Numbered from the stretch's first letter, positions 12,249 to 24,509 are shown. The stretch: 64,000 bases of DNA from Ehretia macrophylla (GCA_037974665.1 CM075769.1:80605190-80669189); one strand, 5' to 3'. Numbers and translations are program-made. Notes: generated by a model from the sequence alone, not told the origin.

Positions 12249-12276
12249 CATATAGGAATTGTGCCCTCAACATGAC
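12249..12276 (+). promoter_or_regulatory. 5S upstream promoter elements (example, P19)
   Basis: Relative to the RNA start at 12,277, the ATATAG TATA-like element lies at about -27 to -22, a GC pair at -14/-13, and C at -1. This matches the known plant 5S layout (TATA-like near -28, GC near -12, C at -1). The segment is kept in nearly all units and mirrored in the reverse block. It works with the internal A-box, intermediate element and C-box to recruit TFIIIA, TFIIIC and TFIIIB. Confidence 0.8.
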
Positions 12277-12396
12277 GGGTGCGATCATACCAGCACTAAT
12301 GCACCGGATCCCATCAGAACTCCGAAGTTAAGCGTGCTTGGGCGAGAGTAGTACTAGGATGGGTGACCCCCTTGGAAGTCCTCGTGTTGCACCCCC
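12277..12396 (+). rRNA. 5S rRNA gene copy P19 (near-consensus)
   Basis: One change only (G97T) across 120 nt; upstream elements and terminator intact. Strong candidate for an active gene and used here as the type copy. Confidence 0.97.
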
Positions 12397-12410
12397 TTTT
12401 CAATTTTTTT
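12397..12410 (+). terminator. 5S pol III terminator (example, P19)
   Basis: TTTT directly after the CCCCC gene end, then CAA and a second run of seven T. Runs of four or more T on the RNA-like strand stop RNA polymerase III. Nearly all copies keep both runs. Where the first is broken, as in P22 or P31 (ATTT), the second remains as a back-up. Confidence 0.85.
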
Positions 12411-12952
12411 GCCCTGGTTAGGGTTGCCAAGATACTTTATCCAACAAATCTCTATAACCGAATCCCACGGAACATTGGGCAAGACAACTTCTCTTCATGT
12501 AGAGGCCGGGCCCGCAAACCGAGGGCGTAGAGTTTGTGACCAGGTCTCCGTCGCTCCGGTGCCCATAACTTTTGATCCGTAAGGAGTTACGCTGCGCACA
12601 ACATACCGTTGTAAAGCTCTCTGAGAGCTCTACGACGGGGGCAGCGAGCTTGCTCGATGTGCCCATTTTTGGAGAATAAAATCGAACGTTTTCATCAGTT
12701 TCGTGCCACTTTTCTTCTTTTGCCCTGTTTTTCCATCCCGGATCGTACGTCGTGAGCTGTTAAAAGGACGACAACCTGACTCGCGGGACATCAGATGACC
12801 CTACAACGTGTCAATATCACGTCTTGTGAGGATGCTGCGTTGTTGAAGCGGATGGGTTGTCGTTAAGCCCATTGGGCCTTTTGAATGGGCCATCTCTTTA
12901 GGCTAGGACTGTGAACCGTTAACACATATAGGAATTGTGCCCTCAACATGAC
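12397..12952 (+). other. Type 5S intergenic spacer (example, between P19 and P20)
   Basis: Representative of all spacers. In order: T4-CAA-T7 terminator; GGTTAGGGTTGCCAAG; a CCACGGAACATTGGGCAAGA stretch; GACCAGGTCTCCGTCGC; CATAACTTTTGATCCGTAAG; the inverted repeat AGCTCTCTGAGAGCT (12,615-12,629); a second inverted repeat around CGAGC-TT-GCTCG (12,645-12,656); AAAATCGAACGTTTT; a pyrimidine-rich stretch; GGATCGTACGTCGTGAGC; CATCAGAGGGCCCT-type sequence; GCCCATTGGGC followed by GAATGGGCC; then the promoter of the next gene. No gene other than 5S is seen. Confidence 0.9.
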
Positions 12953-13072
12953 GGGTGCGATCATACCAGCACTAATGCACCGGATCCCATCAGAACTCTG
13001 AAGTTAAGCGTGCTTGGGCGAGAGTAGTACTAGGATGGGTGACCCCTTGGGAAGTCCTCGTGTTGCCCCCCC
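12953..13072 (+). rRNA. 5S rRNA gene copy P20
   Basis: Full length. Changes: C47T, C95T, A115C. A115C is shared with P28, its partner in the duplicated block. Confidence 0.96.
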
Positions 13073-13629
13073 TTTTCAATTTTTTTTGCCCTGGTTAGGG
13101 TTGCCAAGATACTTTATCCACCAAATCTCTATTACTGAATCCCGTGGAACATTGGGCAAGACAACTTCGCTTCACGTAGAGGACGGGCCCGCAAACCGAA
13201 GACATAGGGTTTGTGACCAGGTCCCCGTCGCTCCGGAGCCTATAACTTTTGATCTGTAAGGAGTTACGCAGTGCACAACATACCGTTGCAAAGCTCTCTG
13301 AGAGCTCTACGACAGGGGTAGCCAGCTTGCTCGCCGTGCCCATTTTTGGAGCCCAAAATTGAACGTTTTCATCAGTTTTAGGCTAGTTTTCTTCTTTTGC
13401 TCTGTTTTTTCGTCCCGGATCGTACCTTGTGAGTTGTTAAAAGGACTACAACCTGACTCGCGGGATATCAGAGGGCCCTACAATGTGTCAATATCACGTC
13501 TTGCGAGGATGATACGTTGTTGAAGTGGATGGGTTGTCGTTATGCCCATTGGGCCTTTTGAATGGGCCATCTCTCTAGGCTAGGACTGTGAACCGTTAAC
13601 ACATATAGGAATTGTGACCTCAAGAAGAT

Positions 13630-13749
13630 GGGTGCGATCATACCAGCACTAATGCACCGGATCCAATCAGAACTTCGAAGTTAAGCGTGCTTAGGCGAGA
13701 GTAGTACTAGGATAGGTGACCCCCTGGGAAGTCCTCGTGTTGAACCCCC
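13630..13749 (+). rRNA. 5S rRNA gene copy P21
   Basis: Full length. Changes: C36A, C46T, G64A, G85A, C114A; C46T, G64A and G85A are shared with P29. Confidence 0.95.
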
Positions 13750-14305
13750 TTTTAAATTTTTTTTGCCTTTGTTAGGGTTGCCAAGATACTTTATCCACCA
13801 AATCTCTATTACCGAATCCCACAAAACATTGGGCAAGACAACTTCGCTTCACGTAGAGGCCGGACCCGCAAACCGAAGACGTAGGGTTTGTGACCAGGTC
13901 TCCGTCGCTCCGGTGCCCATAACTTTCGATCCTTAAGGAGTTACGCAGCGCACAGCATACCGTTGCAAAGCTCTCTGAGAGCTCTACGACAGGGGCAGCA
14001 AGCTTGCTAGCTCTGCCCTTTCTGGAGCCCAAAATCAAACGTTTTCATCAGTTTCAGGCCACTTTTCTTCTTTTGTTCTGTTTTTCCGTACTGGATCGTA
14101 CGTCGTGAGCTGTTAAAAGGACGACAACCTGACTCGCGTTACATAAGAAGGCCCTACAATGTGTCGATATCACGTCTTGCGAGGATGCTGTGTTGTTAAA
14201 GCGGATGGGTTGTCGTTATGCCCATTGGGCCTTTTGAATGGGCCATCTCTCTTGGCTAGGACTGTGAACCGTTAACACATATAGGAATTGTGCCCTCAAC
14301 ATGAC

Positions 14306-14425
14306 GGGTGCGATCATACAAGCACTAATGCACCGGATCCCATTAGAACTCCGAAGTTAAGCATGCTTGGGCGAGAGTAGTACTAAGATGGGTGACCCCC
14401 TGGAAAGTCCTTGTGTTGCACCCCC
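14306..14425 (+). rRNA. 5S rRNA gene copy P22
   Basis: Full length. Changes: C15A, C39T, G58A, G81A, G99A, C107T; C15A, C39T and G81A are shared with P31. The first T-run after the gene is interrupted, and the spacer has an 11-bp deletion near 14,726. Confidence 0.95.
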
Positions 14426-14971
14426 ATTTCAATTTTTTTTGCCCTGGTTAGGGTTGCCAAGATACTTTATCCACCAAATCTCTATTTCCGAATCCCACGA
14501 AACATTGGGCAAGACAACTTCGCTTCACGTAGAGGCCTGGCCCGCAAACCGACGACGTAGGGTTTGTGACCAGGTCTCTGTCTCTCCGGTGCCCATAACT
14601 TTTGATCCGTAAGGATTTACGCAGCGCACAGCATACTGTTGCAAAGCTCTCTGAGAGCTCTACGACAGGGGCAGTAAGCTTGCTTGCTCTGCCCATTTTT
14701 GTAGCCCAAAATTGAACGTTTTCATTACTTTTCTTCTTTTGCTATGTTTTTCTGTCCCGGATCGTACGTCGTGAGTTGTTAAAAGGACGACAACCTGACT
14801 CGCGGGACATCTGAGGGCCCTACAATGTGTCGATATCACGTCTTGAGAGGATGCTGCGTTGTTGAAGCGGATGGGTTTTCGTTATGCCCATTGGGCCTTT
14901 TGAATAGGCCATCTCTCTAGGCTGGGACTGTGAACCGTTAACACATATAGGAATTGTACCCTCAACATGAC

Positions 14972-15091
14972 GGGCGCGATCATACCAACACTAATGCACC
15001 GGATCCCAGCAGAACTCCGAAGTTAAGCGTGCTTGGACGAGAGTAGTACTAGGATGGGTGACCCCCTGGGAAGTCCTCGTGTTGCACCCCA
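14972..15091 (+). rRNA. 5S rRNA gene copy P23
   Basis: Full length. Changes: T4C, G17A, T38G, G66A, C120A; the first four are shared with P32. Confidence 0.95.
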
Positions 15092-15648
15092 TTTTCAATT
15101 TTTTTTGCCCTGGCTAGGGTTGCCAAGATACTTTATCCACAAAATCTCTATTACCGAATCCCACGGAACATTGGGCAAGACAACTTCGCTTCACGTAGAG
15201 GCCGGGACTGCAAACCGAAGACGTAAGGTTTGTGACCAGGTCTCCGTCGCTCCGGTGCCCTTAACTTTTGATCCGTAAGGAGTTACGCAGCGCACAGCAT
15301 ACCGTTGCAAAGCTCTCTGAGAGCTCTACGATAGGGGTAGCTAGATCGCTTGCTGTACCCATTTTTTGAGCCCAGTATCGAATGTTTTCATCAGTTTTAG
15401 GCAACTTTTCTTTTTTTGCTCTGTTTTTTCGTCCTGAATCGTACGTCGTGAGCTATTAAAAGGATGACAACCTGACTCGCGGGACATCAAAGGGCCCTAC
15501 TATGTGTCGATATCACGTCTTGCAAGGATGCTGCGTTGTTGAAGATGATGGGTTGTCGTTATGCCCATTGGGCCTTTTGAATAGGCCATCTCTCTCGGCT
15601 GGGACTGTGAACCGTTAACACACATAGGAATTGTGCCCTCAACATGAC

Positions 15649-15768
15649 GGGTGCGATTATACCAGTACTAATACACCGGATCCCATCAGAACTCCGAAGT
15701 TAAGCGTGCTTGGGCGAGAGTAGTACTAGGATGGGTGACCCCCTTGGAAGTCCTCGTGTTGCACCCCC
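15649..15768 (+). rRNA. 5S rRNA gene copy P24
   Basis: Full length. Changes: C10T, C18T, G25A, G97T; C18T and G97T are shared with P16. Confidence 0.96.
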
Positions 15769-16324
15769 TTTTCAATTTTTTTGCCCTGGTTAGGGTTGCC
15801 CAGATACTTTATCCACCAAATCTCTATTACCGAATCCCACGGAACATTAGGCAAGACAACTTCGCTTCACGTAGAGGCCGGGACCGCAAACCGAGGGCTT
15901 ATGGTTTGTGACCAGGTTTCCGTCGCTCCGGTGCCCATAACCTTTGATCGGTAAGGAGTTACGCTGCGCACAACATACCGTTGTAAAGCTCTCTGAGAGC
16001 TCTACGACGAGGGCAGCGAGGTTGCTCGATGTGCCCATTTTTGGGGAATAAAATCGAACGTGTGCATCAGTTTCGCGCCACTTTTTTTCTTTTGCCCTAT
16101 TTTTCCATCCCGGATCGTACGTCATGAGTTGTTAAAAGGACAACAACCTGACTCGCGGGACATCAGAGGGCCCTACAACGTGTCGATATCACGTCTTGCG
16201 AGGATACAGCGTTGTTGAAGCGGATGGGTTGTCGTTAAGCCCATTGGGCCTTTTGAATGGGCCATCTCTCTAGGCTAGGACTGTGAACCGTTAACACATA
16301 TAGGAATTGTGCCCCCAACATGAC

Positions 16325-16444
16325 GGGTGCGATCATACCAGCACTAATGCACCGGATCCCATCAGAACTCCGAAGTTAAGCGTGCTTGGGCAAGAGTAGT
16401 ACTAGGATGGGTGACCCCCTTGGAAGTCCTCGTGTTGCACCCCC
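16325..16444 (+). rRNA. 5S rRNA gene copy P25 (near-consensus)
   Basis: Two changes only, G68A and G97T. Candidate active gene. Confidence 0.97.
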
Positions 16445-16998
16445 TTTTGAATTTTTTTGCCCTGGTTAGGGTTGCCAAGATACTTTATCCACCAAATCTC
16501 TATTACCGAATCCCACGGAACATTGGGCAAGACAACTTCGCATCACGTAGAGGCCGGGCCCGCAAACCGAGGGCGTTGGGTTTGTGACCTGGTCTCCGTC
16601 GCTGCGGTGCCCATAACTTTTGATCCGTAAGGAGTTACGCGGTGCACAGCATACCGTTGCAAAGCTCTCTGAGAGCTCTACGACGGGGGCAGCCAGCTTG
16701 CTCGCTATGCCGTTTTTGGAGCCCAAAATCGAACGTTTTCATTAGTTTCATGCCACTTTTCTTCTTTTGCCTATTTTTCTGTCCCGGATCGTACATCGGG
16801 AGCTATTAAAAGGACGACTACCAGACTCGCGGGATATCAGAGGGCCGTACAACGTGTCGATATCACGTCTTGCGAGGATGCTACATTGTTGAAGCGGATA
16901 GGTTATCGTTAAGCCCATTGGGCCTTTTGAATGGGCCATCTCTCCAGGCTGGGACTGTGAACCATTAACACATATAGGAAGTGTGACCTCAAGATGAC

Positions 16999-17118
16999 GG
17001 GTGCGATCATTCCAGCACTAATGCACCGGATCCCATCAGAACTACGAAGTTAAGCGTGCTTGGGCGAGAGTAGTACTAGGATGGGTGACCCCTTGGGAAG
17101 TCCTCGTGTTGCACCCCC
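16999..17118 (+). rRNA. 5S rRNA gene copy P26
   Basis: Full length. Changes: A13T, C46A, C95T, identical in set to P18. Confidence 0.96.
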
Positions 17119-17675
17119 TTTTCAATTTTTTTTGGCTCGGTTAGGGTTGCCAAGATACTTTATCCACCAAATCTGTATTACCGAATCCCACGAAACATTG
17201 GGCAAGACAACTTCGCTTCACGTAGAGGCCGGACCCGCAAACCGAAGACGTAGGGTTTGTGACCAGGTCTCCGTCGCACCGGTGCCCATAACTTTTGATC
17301 CGTAAGGAGTTACGCAGCGCACAGCATACCGTTGCAAAGCTCTCTGAAAGCTCTACGACAGGGGCAGCAAGCTTGCTGGCTGTGCCCTTTTTGGAGCCCA
17401 AAATCGAACGTTTTCATCATTTTCATGCCACCTTTCTTCTTTTGCCCTATTTTTCTCGTCCCGGATCGTACGTCGTGAGCTGTTAAAAGGACGACAACCT
17501 GACTTGCGGGACATCAGAGGGCCCTACAATGTGTCGATTTCACGTCTTGCGAGGATGCTGCATTGCTGAAGTGGATGGGTTGTCGTTATGCCCATTGAGC
17601 CTTTTGAATGGGCTATCTCTCTAGGCTGGGACAGTGAACCGTTAACATATATAGGAATTGTGCCCTCAACATGAC

Positions 17676-17794
17676 GGGTGCGATCATACTAGCACTAATG
17701 CACCGGATCCCATCAGAACTCCGAAGTTAAGCGTGCTTGGCGAGAGTAGTACTAGGATGGGTGACCCCCTGGGAAATCTTCGTGTTAAACCCTT
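17676..17794 (+). rRNA. 5S rRNA gene copy P27 (119 nt, altered 3' end)
   Basis: One G is missing from the GGG at 64-66, at the A-box/intermediate-element border. C15T, changes at 102-105 and a GTTAAACC 3' end break the terminal helix. Likely non-functional; the altered end resembles that of P30. Confidence 0.93.
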
Positions 17795-18350
17795 TTTCAA
17801 TTTTTTTTGCCCTGGTTAGGGTTGCCTAGATACTTTATCCACCAAATCTCTATAACCGAATCCCACGGAACATTGGGCAAGACAACTTCGCTTCACGTAG
17901 AGTCCGGGTCCGCAAACCGAGGGCGTAAGGTTTGTGACCAGCTCTCCGTCGTTTCGGTGCCCATAACTTTTGATCCGTAAGGAGTTACGTAGTGCACAGT
18001 AAATTGTTGCAAAGCTCTTTGAGAGCTCTAAGTCAAGGGCAGCATGCTTGCTCGTTGTGCCCTTTTTTGGAGACCAAAATCGAATGTTTTCATCAGTTTC
18101 GGGCCACTTTTCTTCTTTTGCTATGTTTTTCCGTCCCGGATCGTACGTCATGAGCTGTTAAAAGGACGACAACCTGACTCGCGGGACATCAGATGGCCCT
18201 ACAACGTGTCGATATCATGTCCTGCGAGGATACTGCATTGTTCAAGCGGATGGGTTGTCGTTAAGCCCATTGGGCCGTTTGAATGGGCCATCTCTCTAGG
18301 CCAGGACTGTGAACCGTTAACACATATAGGAATTGTGCCATCAACATGAC

Positions 18351-18470
18351 GGGTGCGATCATACCTGCACTAATACACTGGATCCCATTAGAACTCCGAA
18401 GTTAAGCGTGCTTGGGCGAGAGGAGTGCTAAGATGGGTTACTCCCTGGGAAGTCCTCGTGTTGCCCCCCC
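18351..18470 (+). rRNA. 5S rRNA gene copy P28 (divergent)
   Basis: Full length with about ten changes: A16T, G25A, C29T, C39T, T73G, A77G, G81A, G89T, C92T, A115C. The C-box is badly hit. Its downstream spacer was exchanged with one 16.19 kb away. Confidence 0.93.
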
Positions 18471-19027
18471 TTTTCAATTTTTTTTGCCCTGGTTAGGGTT
18501 GCCAAGATACTTTATCCACCAAATCTCTATTACCGAATCCCACGGAACATTGGGCAAGACAACTTCGCTTCACGTAGAGACCCGGCCCGCAAACCGAAGA
18601 CGTAGGGTTTGTGACCAGGTCCCCGTCGCTCCGGAGCCTATAACTTTTGATCTGTAAGGAGTTACGCAGTCCACAACATACCGTTGCAAAGCTCTCTGAG
18701 AGCTGTACGACAGGGGCAACCAGCTTGCTCGCTGTGCCTATTTTTGGAGCCCAAAATTGAACGTTTTCATCAATTTTAGGCTACTTTTCTTGTTTTTCTC
18801 TATTTTTTCGTCCCGGATCGTACCTTGTGAGTTGTTAAAAGGACGACAACCTGACTCACGGGATATCAGTGGGCCCTACAATGTGTCGATATCACATCTT
18901 GCGAGGATACTACGTTGTTGAAGTGGATGGGTTGTCGTTATGTCCATTGGGCCTTTTGAATGGGCCATCTCTCTAGGCTAGGACTGTGAACCGTTAACAA
19001 ATATAGGAATTGTGACCTCAAGATGAC

Positions 19028-19147
19028 GGGTGCGATCATACCAGCACTAATGCACCGGATCCCATCAGAACTTCGAAGTTAAGTGTGCTTAGGCGAGAGT
19101 AGCACTAGGATAGGTGACCCCCTAGGAAGTCCTCGTGTTGCACCCCC
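19028..19147 (+). rRNA. 5S rRNA gene copy P29
   Basis: Full length. Changes: C46T, C57T, G64A, T76C, G85A, G97A. Confidence 0.95.
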
Positions 19148-19704
19148 TTTTAAATTTTTTTTTGCCTTGGTTAGGGTTGCCAAGAAACTTTATCCACCAA
19201 ATCTCTATTACCGAATCCCACGAAACATTGGGCAAGACAACTTCGCTTCACGTAGAGGCCGGACCCGCAAACCGAAGACGTAGGGTTTGTGACCAGGTCT
19301 CCGTCGCTCCGGTGCCCATAACTTTCGATCCTTAAGGAGTTACGCAGCGCACAGCATACCGTTGCAAAGCTCTCTGAGAGCTCTACGACAGGGGCAGCAA
19401 GCTTGCTGGCTGTGCCCTTTTTGGAGCCCAAAATCGAACGTTTTTATCAGTTTTAGGCCACTTTTCTTCTTTTGTTTTGTTTTTTCGTCCTGGATCGTAC
19501 GTCGTGAGCTGTTAAAAGGACGACAACCTGACTCGCATTACATAAGAGGCCCCTACAATGTGTCGATATCACGTCTTGCGAGGATGCTGCGTTGTTGAAG
19601 CGGATGGGTTGTCGTTATGCCCATTGGGCCTTTTGAATGGGCCATCTCTCTAGGCTGGGACTGTGAACCGTTAACACATATAGGAATTGTGCCCTCAACA
19701 TGAA

Positions 19705-19824
19705 GGGTGCGATCGTACCAGCACTAATACACCGGATCCCATCAGAACTTCGAAGTTAAGCGTGCTTGGGCGAGAGTAGTACTAGGATGGGTGACCCCCT
19801 GTGAAGTCCTCGTGTTAAACCCCC
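19705..19824 (+). rRNA. 5S rRNA gene copy P30
   Basis: Full length. Changes: A11G, G25A, C46T, G98T and GC to AA at 113-114, which breaks the terminal helix. Confidence 0.95.
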
Positions 19825-20380
19825 TTTTCAATTTTTTTGCCTTGGTTAGGGTTGCCAAGATACTTTATCCACCAAATCTCTATTACCGAATCCCATGGAA
19901 CATTGGGCAAGATAACTTCGCTTCACGTAGAGGCCGGGTCCGCAAACCGAGGGCGTGGGGTTTATGACCAGGTCTCCGTCGTTCCAGTGCCCATAACTTT
20001 TGATCCGTAAGGAGTTACGCAGCGCACAGCATACCGTTGCAAAGCTCTTTGAGAGCTCTATGATAAGGGTAGCATGCTTGCTCGCTGTCCCCTTTTTTGG
20101 AGACCAAAATTGAACGTTTTCATCAGTTTCAAGCCACTTTTCTTCTTTTGCTCTGTTTTTTAGTCCCGGATCGTACGTCATGAGTTGTTAAAAGGACGAG
20201 AACCTGACTCACGGGACATCATAGGGCCCTACAACGTGTCAATATCACGTCTTTCGAGGATACTGCGTTGTTGAAGCTGATGGGTTGTCGTTATGCCCAT
20301 TGGGCCTTTTGAATGGGCCATCTCTCTAGGCTAGGACTATGAACCGTTAACACATATAGGAATTGTGCCCTCAACATTAC

Positions 20381-20500
20381 GGGTGCGATCATACAAGCAC
20401 TAATGCACCGTATCCCATTAGAACTCCGAAGTTAAGTGTGCTTGGGCGAGAGTAGTACTAAGATGGGTGACCCCCTGGGAAGTCCTCGTGTTGCACCCCC
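20381..20500 (+). rRNA. 5S rRNA gene copy P31
   Basis: Full length. Changes: C15A, G31T, C39T, C57T, G81A. Confidence 0.95.
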
Positions 20501-21057
20501 ATTTCAATTTTTTTTGCCCTGATTAGAGTTGCCAGGATACTATATCCACCAAGTCTCTATTTCCGAATCCCACGGAACATTGGGCAAGACAACTTCACTT
20601 CACGTAGAGGCCTGGCCCGCAAACCGAAGACGTAGGGTTTGTGACCAGGTCTCCGTCGCTCCGGTGCCCATAACTTTTGATCCGTAAGGAGTTACGCAGT
20701 GCACATCATACCGTTGCAAAGCTCCCTGAGAGCTCTACGACAGGGGCAGTAAGCTTGCTTGCTGTGCCCATTTTTGGAGCCCAAAATTGAACGTTTTTAT
20801 TAGTTTCAAGCTACTTTTCTTCTTTTGCTATGTTTTTCTATCCCGGATCGTACGTCGTGAGTTGTTAAAAGGACGACAACCTGACACGCGGGACATCAGA
20901 GGGCCCTACAATGTGTCGATATCACGTCTTGAGAGGATGCTGCGTTGTTGAAGAAGATGGGTTGTCGTTATGCCCATTGGGCCTTTTGAATAGGCCATCT
21001 CTCTAGGCTGGGACTGTGAATCGTTAACACATATAGGAATTTTACCATCAACATGAC

Positions 21058-21177
21058 AGGCGCGATCATACCAACACTAATGCACCGGATCCCAGCAGAA
21101 CTCCGAAGTTAAGCGTGCTTGGACGAGAGTAGTACTAGGATGGGTGACCCCCTGGGGCGTCCTCGTGTTGCACCCCC
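21058..21177 (+). rRNA. 5S rRNA gene copy P32
   Basis: Full length. Changes: G1A, T4C, G17A, T38G, G66A, A100G, A101C. The first transcribed base is altered. Confidence 0.94.
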
Positions 21178-21734
21178 TTTTCAATTTTTTTTGCCCTGCC
21201 TAGGGTTTCCAAGATACTTTATCCACCAAATCTATATTACCGAATCCCACAAAACATTGGGCAAGACAACTTCGCTTCACGTAGAGGCCGGGCTCGCAAA
21301 CCGAGAGCGTAGGGTTTGTGACCAAGTCTCCGTCGCCCCGGTGCCCATAACTTTTGATCCGTAAGGAGTTACGCAGCGCATAGCATACCATTGCAAAGCT
21401 CTATGAGAGCTCTACGATAGGGACAGCAAGCATGCTCGCTCTGCCCGTTTTTGGAGCCCAAAATTGAACATTTTAATCAGTTTCAAGCTACTTTTCTTCT
21501 TTTGCTATGTTTTTCCGTCCCGGAACGTACATCGTGAGCTGTTAAAAGGACGACAACCTTACTCGCGGGACTTCAGAGGGCCCTACAATGTGTCGATATC
21601 ACGTCTTGCGAGGATGCTGCGTTGTTGAAGTGGATGAGTTGTCGTTATGCCCATTGGGCGTTTTGAATGGGCCATCTCACTAGGCTGGGACTGTGAACCG
21701 TTAACACATATAGGAATTGTGCCCTCAACATGAC

Positions 21735-21854
21735 TGGTGCGATCATACCAGCACAAATGCACCGGATCCCATCAGAACTCCGAAGTTAAGCATGCTTGGG
21801 CGAGAGTATTACTAGGATGGGTGACCCCCTGGGAAGTCCTCCTGTTGCACCCCA
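21735..21854 (+). rRNA. 5S rRNA gene copy P33
   Basis: Full length. Changes: G1T, T21A, G58A, G75T, G108C, C120A; the first base is altered. Confidence 0.94.
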
Positions 21855-22411
21855 TTTTCAATTTTTTTTTGCCCTGGCTAGGGTTGCCAAGATACTTTAT
21901 CCACCAAATCTATATTACCGAATCCCACAAAACATTGGGCAAGACAACTTCGCTTCACGTAGAGGCCGGGCCCGCAAACCGAGGGCGTAGGGTTTGTGAC
22001 CAGGTCTCCGTCGCTCCGATGCCCATAACTTTTGATCCGTAAGGAGTTATGCGGTGCACAGCATACCGTTGCAAAGCTCTGTGAGAGCTCTACGACGGGG
22101 GCAGCCAGCTTGCTCGCTATGCCATTTTTGGAGCCCAAAATCGAACATTTTCATCAGTTTCAGGCCAATTTTGTTCTTTTGCTCAATTTTTCCGTCCCGG
22201 ATCGTACGTCGTGAGCTGTTAAAAGGATGAGAACCTGACTCGCGGGACATCAGAGGGCCCTACAATTTGTCGATATCATGTCTTGCGAGGATGCTGCGTT
22301 GTTGAAGCGGATGGGTTGTCGTTAATCCCATTGGGCCTTTTGAATGGGCTATCTCTCTAGGCTAGGACAATGAACCGTTAACACATATAGGAATTGTCCC
22401 CTCAACATGAC

Positions 22412-22531
22412 GGGTGCGATCATACCAGTACTAATGCACCGGATCCCATCAGAACTCCGAAGTTAACCGTGCTTGGGCGAGTGTAGCACTAGGATGGGTG
22501 ACCCCCTGGGAAGTCCTCGTGTTGCACCCCC
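22412..22531 (+). rRNA. 5S rRNA gene copy P34
   Basis: Full length. Changes: C18T, G56C, A71T, T76C. Confidence 0.95.
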
Positions 22532-23088
22532 TTTTCAATTTTTTTTGCCCAGGTTAGGGTTGCCACGATACTATATCCACCAAATCTCTATTACGAAATC
22601 CCACGAAAAATTGGGCAAGACAACTTCGCTTCACGTATAGGCCGGACCCGCAAACCGAGGGCGTAGGGTTTGTGACCAGGTCTCCGTCACTCCGATGCCC
22701 ATAACTTTTGATCCGTAAGGAGTTACGCAGCGCCCAGCATACCGTTGAAAATCTCTCTAAGAGCTCTTCGATTGGGGCAGCGAGCTTGCTCGCTGTGACC
22801 ATTTTTGGAGCCCAAAATCGAAACTTTTCATCAGTTTCAAGCCAATTTTCTACTTTTGCTCTGTTTTTTCGTCCCGGATCGTACGTCGTGAGCTGTTAAA
22901 AGGACGACAACCTGACTCGCGGGACATCAGAGGGCCCTACAACCTGTCGATATCACGTCTAACGAGAATTCTGCGTTGTTGAAGCGGACAAGTTGTCGTT
23001 AAGGCCATTGGGCCTTTTGAATGCGCCTTCTCTATAGGCTGGGACTGTGAACCATTAACACATATAGGAATTGTGCCTTCAACATGAC

Positions 23089-23208
23089 GGGTACGAACAT
23101 ACCAGCACTAATGCACCGGATCCCATCAGAACTCCAAAGTTAAGCGTGCGTTGGCGAGAGTAGTACTAGGATGGGTGACCCCCATGGAAGTCCTCGTGTT
23201 GCACCCCC
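23089..23208 (+). rRNA. 5S rRNA gene copy P35
   Basis: Full length. Changes: G5A, T9A, G48A, T62G, G64T, T96A, G97T. Its downstream spacer has a 52-bp deletion at about 23,325. Confidence 0.94.
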
Positions 23209-23713
23209 TTTTCAATTTTTTTTTCCCTGGTAGGGTTGCCAAGATACTTTATCCACCAAATCTCTATTATCGAATCCCACGGAACATTGGGCAAGACAAC
23301 TTCGCTTCACGTAGAGGCCGGGCCCATAAATTTTGATCCGTCAGGAGTTACGCAGCGCACAACATACCGTTGTAAAGCACTCTGAGAGCTCTACGATAGG
23401 GGCAGTGAGCTTGCTCACTATGCCCGTTTTTGGAGCCCAAAATCAAACGTTTTCATCAGTTTCATGCCACTTTTCTTCTTTTGGTCTATTTTTCCGTCCC
23501 GGATCGTACATCGTGAGCTATTCAAAGGACGACAACCTGACTCGCGGGACATCAGAATGCCCTACAATGTGTCGATATCACATCTTGCGAGGATGCTGCG
23601 TTGTTGAAGCGGATGGGTTGTCGTTAAGCCCATTGGTCCTTTTGAATGGGCCATCTCTCTAGGCTGGGACGGTGAACTGTTAACACATATAGGAATTGTG
23701 CCCTCAAGATGAC

Positions 23714-23833
23714 GGGTGCGATCATACCAGCACTAATGTACCGGATCCCATCAGAACTCCGAAGTTAAGCGTGCTTGTGCGAGAGTAGTACTAGGATGGG
23801 TGACCCCCTGGGAAGTCCTCAAGTTGCACCCCC
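23714..23833 (+). rRNA. 5S rRNA gene copy P36
   Basis: Full length. Changes: C26T, G65T, G108A, T109A. Confidence 0.96.
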
Positions 23834-24389
23834 TTTTCAATTTTTTTTGCCCTGCTTAGGGTTGCCAAGATACTTTATCCACCAAATCTCTATTACCGTA
23901 TCCCACGGAACATTGGGCAAGACAACTTCGCTTCACGAAAAGGCTGGGCCTGCAAACCGAGGGCGTAGGGTTTGTGACCAGGTCTCCGTCGCTGCGGTGC
24001 CCATAACATTTGATCCCTAAGGAGCTACGCAGCGCACAGCATACCGTTGCAAAGTACTCTGAGAGCTCTATGACAGGGGCAGCAAGCATGCTTGCTTTGC
24101 CCATTTTTGGAGCCCAAAATCGAACGTTTTCATCAGTTTCAGGCCACTTTCTTCTTTTGCTCTGTTTTTCGGTCCCGGATCATACGTCGTGAGCTGTTAA
24201 AAGGACGACAACCTGACTCGCGGGACATCAGAGGGCCCTACAACGTGTCGATATCACGTCTTGCAAGGATGCTGCGTTGTTGAATCGAATGGGTTGTTGT
24301 TAAGCCCATTAGGACTTTTGAATGGGCCATCTCTCTAGGTTGGGACTGTGAACCGTTAACACAAATAGGAATTGTGTCATCAACATGAC

Positions 24390-24509
24390 GGGTGCGATCA
24401 TACCAGTACCAATGCACCGGATCCCGTCAGAACTCCGAAGTCAAGCGTGCTTGGGCGAGAGTAGTACTAGGATAGGTGACCCCCTGGGAAGTCCTTGTGT
24501 TGCACCCCA
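24390..24509 (+). rRNA. 5S rRNA gene copy P37
   Basis: Full length. Changes: C18T, T21C, A37G, T53C, G85A, C107T, C120A. Confidence 0.95.

Larger units (their letters stand above)
9574..21734 (+). repeat. Duplicated 8-unit block of 5S units (about 5.4 kb period)
   Basis: Unit pairs share private variants at a constant distance: P15/P23, P16/P24, P17/P25, P18/P26, P20/P28 and P21/P29 are all 5,397-5,398 bp apart. P22/P31 and P23/P32 are about 6,075-6,086 bp apart, because one further unit (P30, related to P27) sits in the second block. This points to a multi-unit duplication, or unequal exchange, followed by local reshuffling. Confidence 0.8.

Noticed and set aside
12418-12430. GGTTAGGGTTGCC in every spacer resembles a telomere repeat
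   Set aside because: A single heptamer-like unit per spacer with no tandem run.
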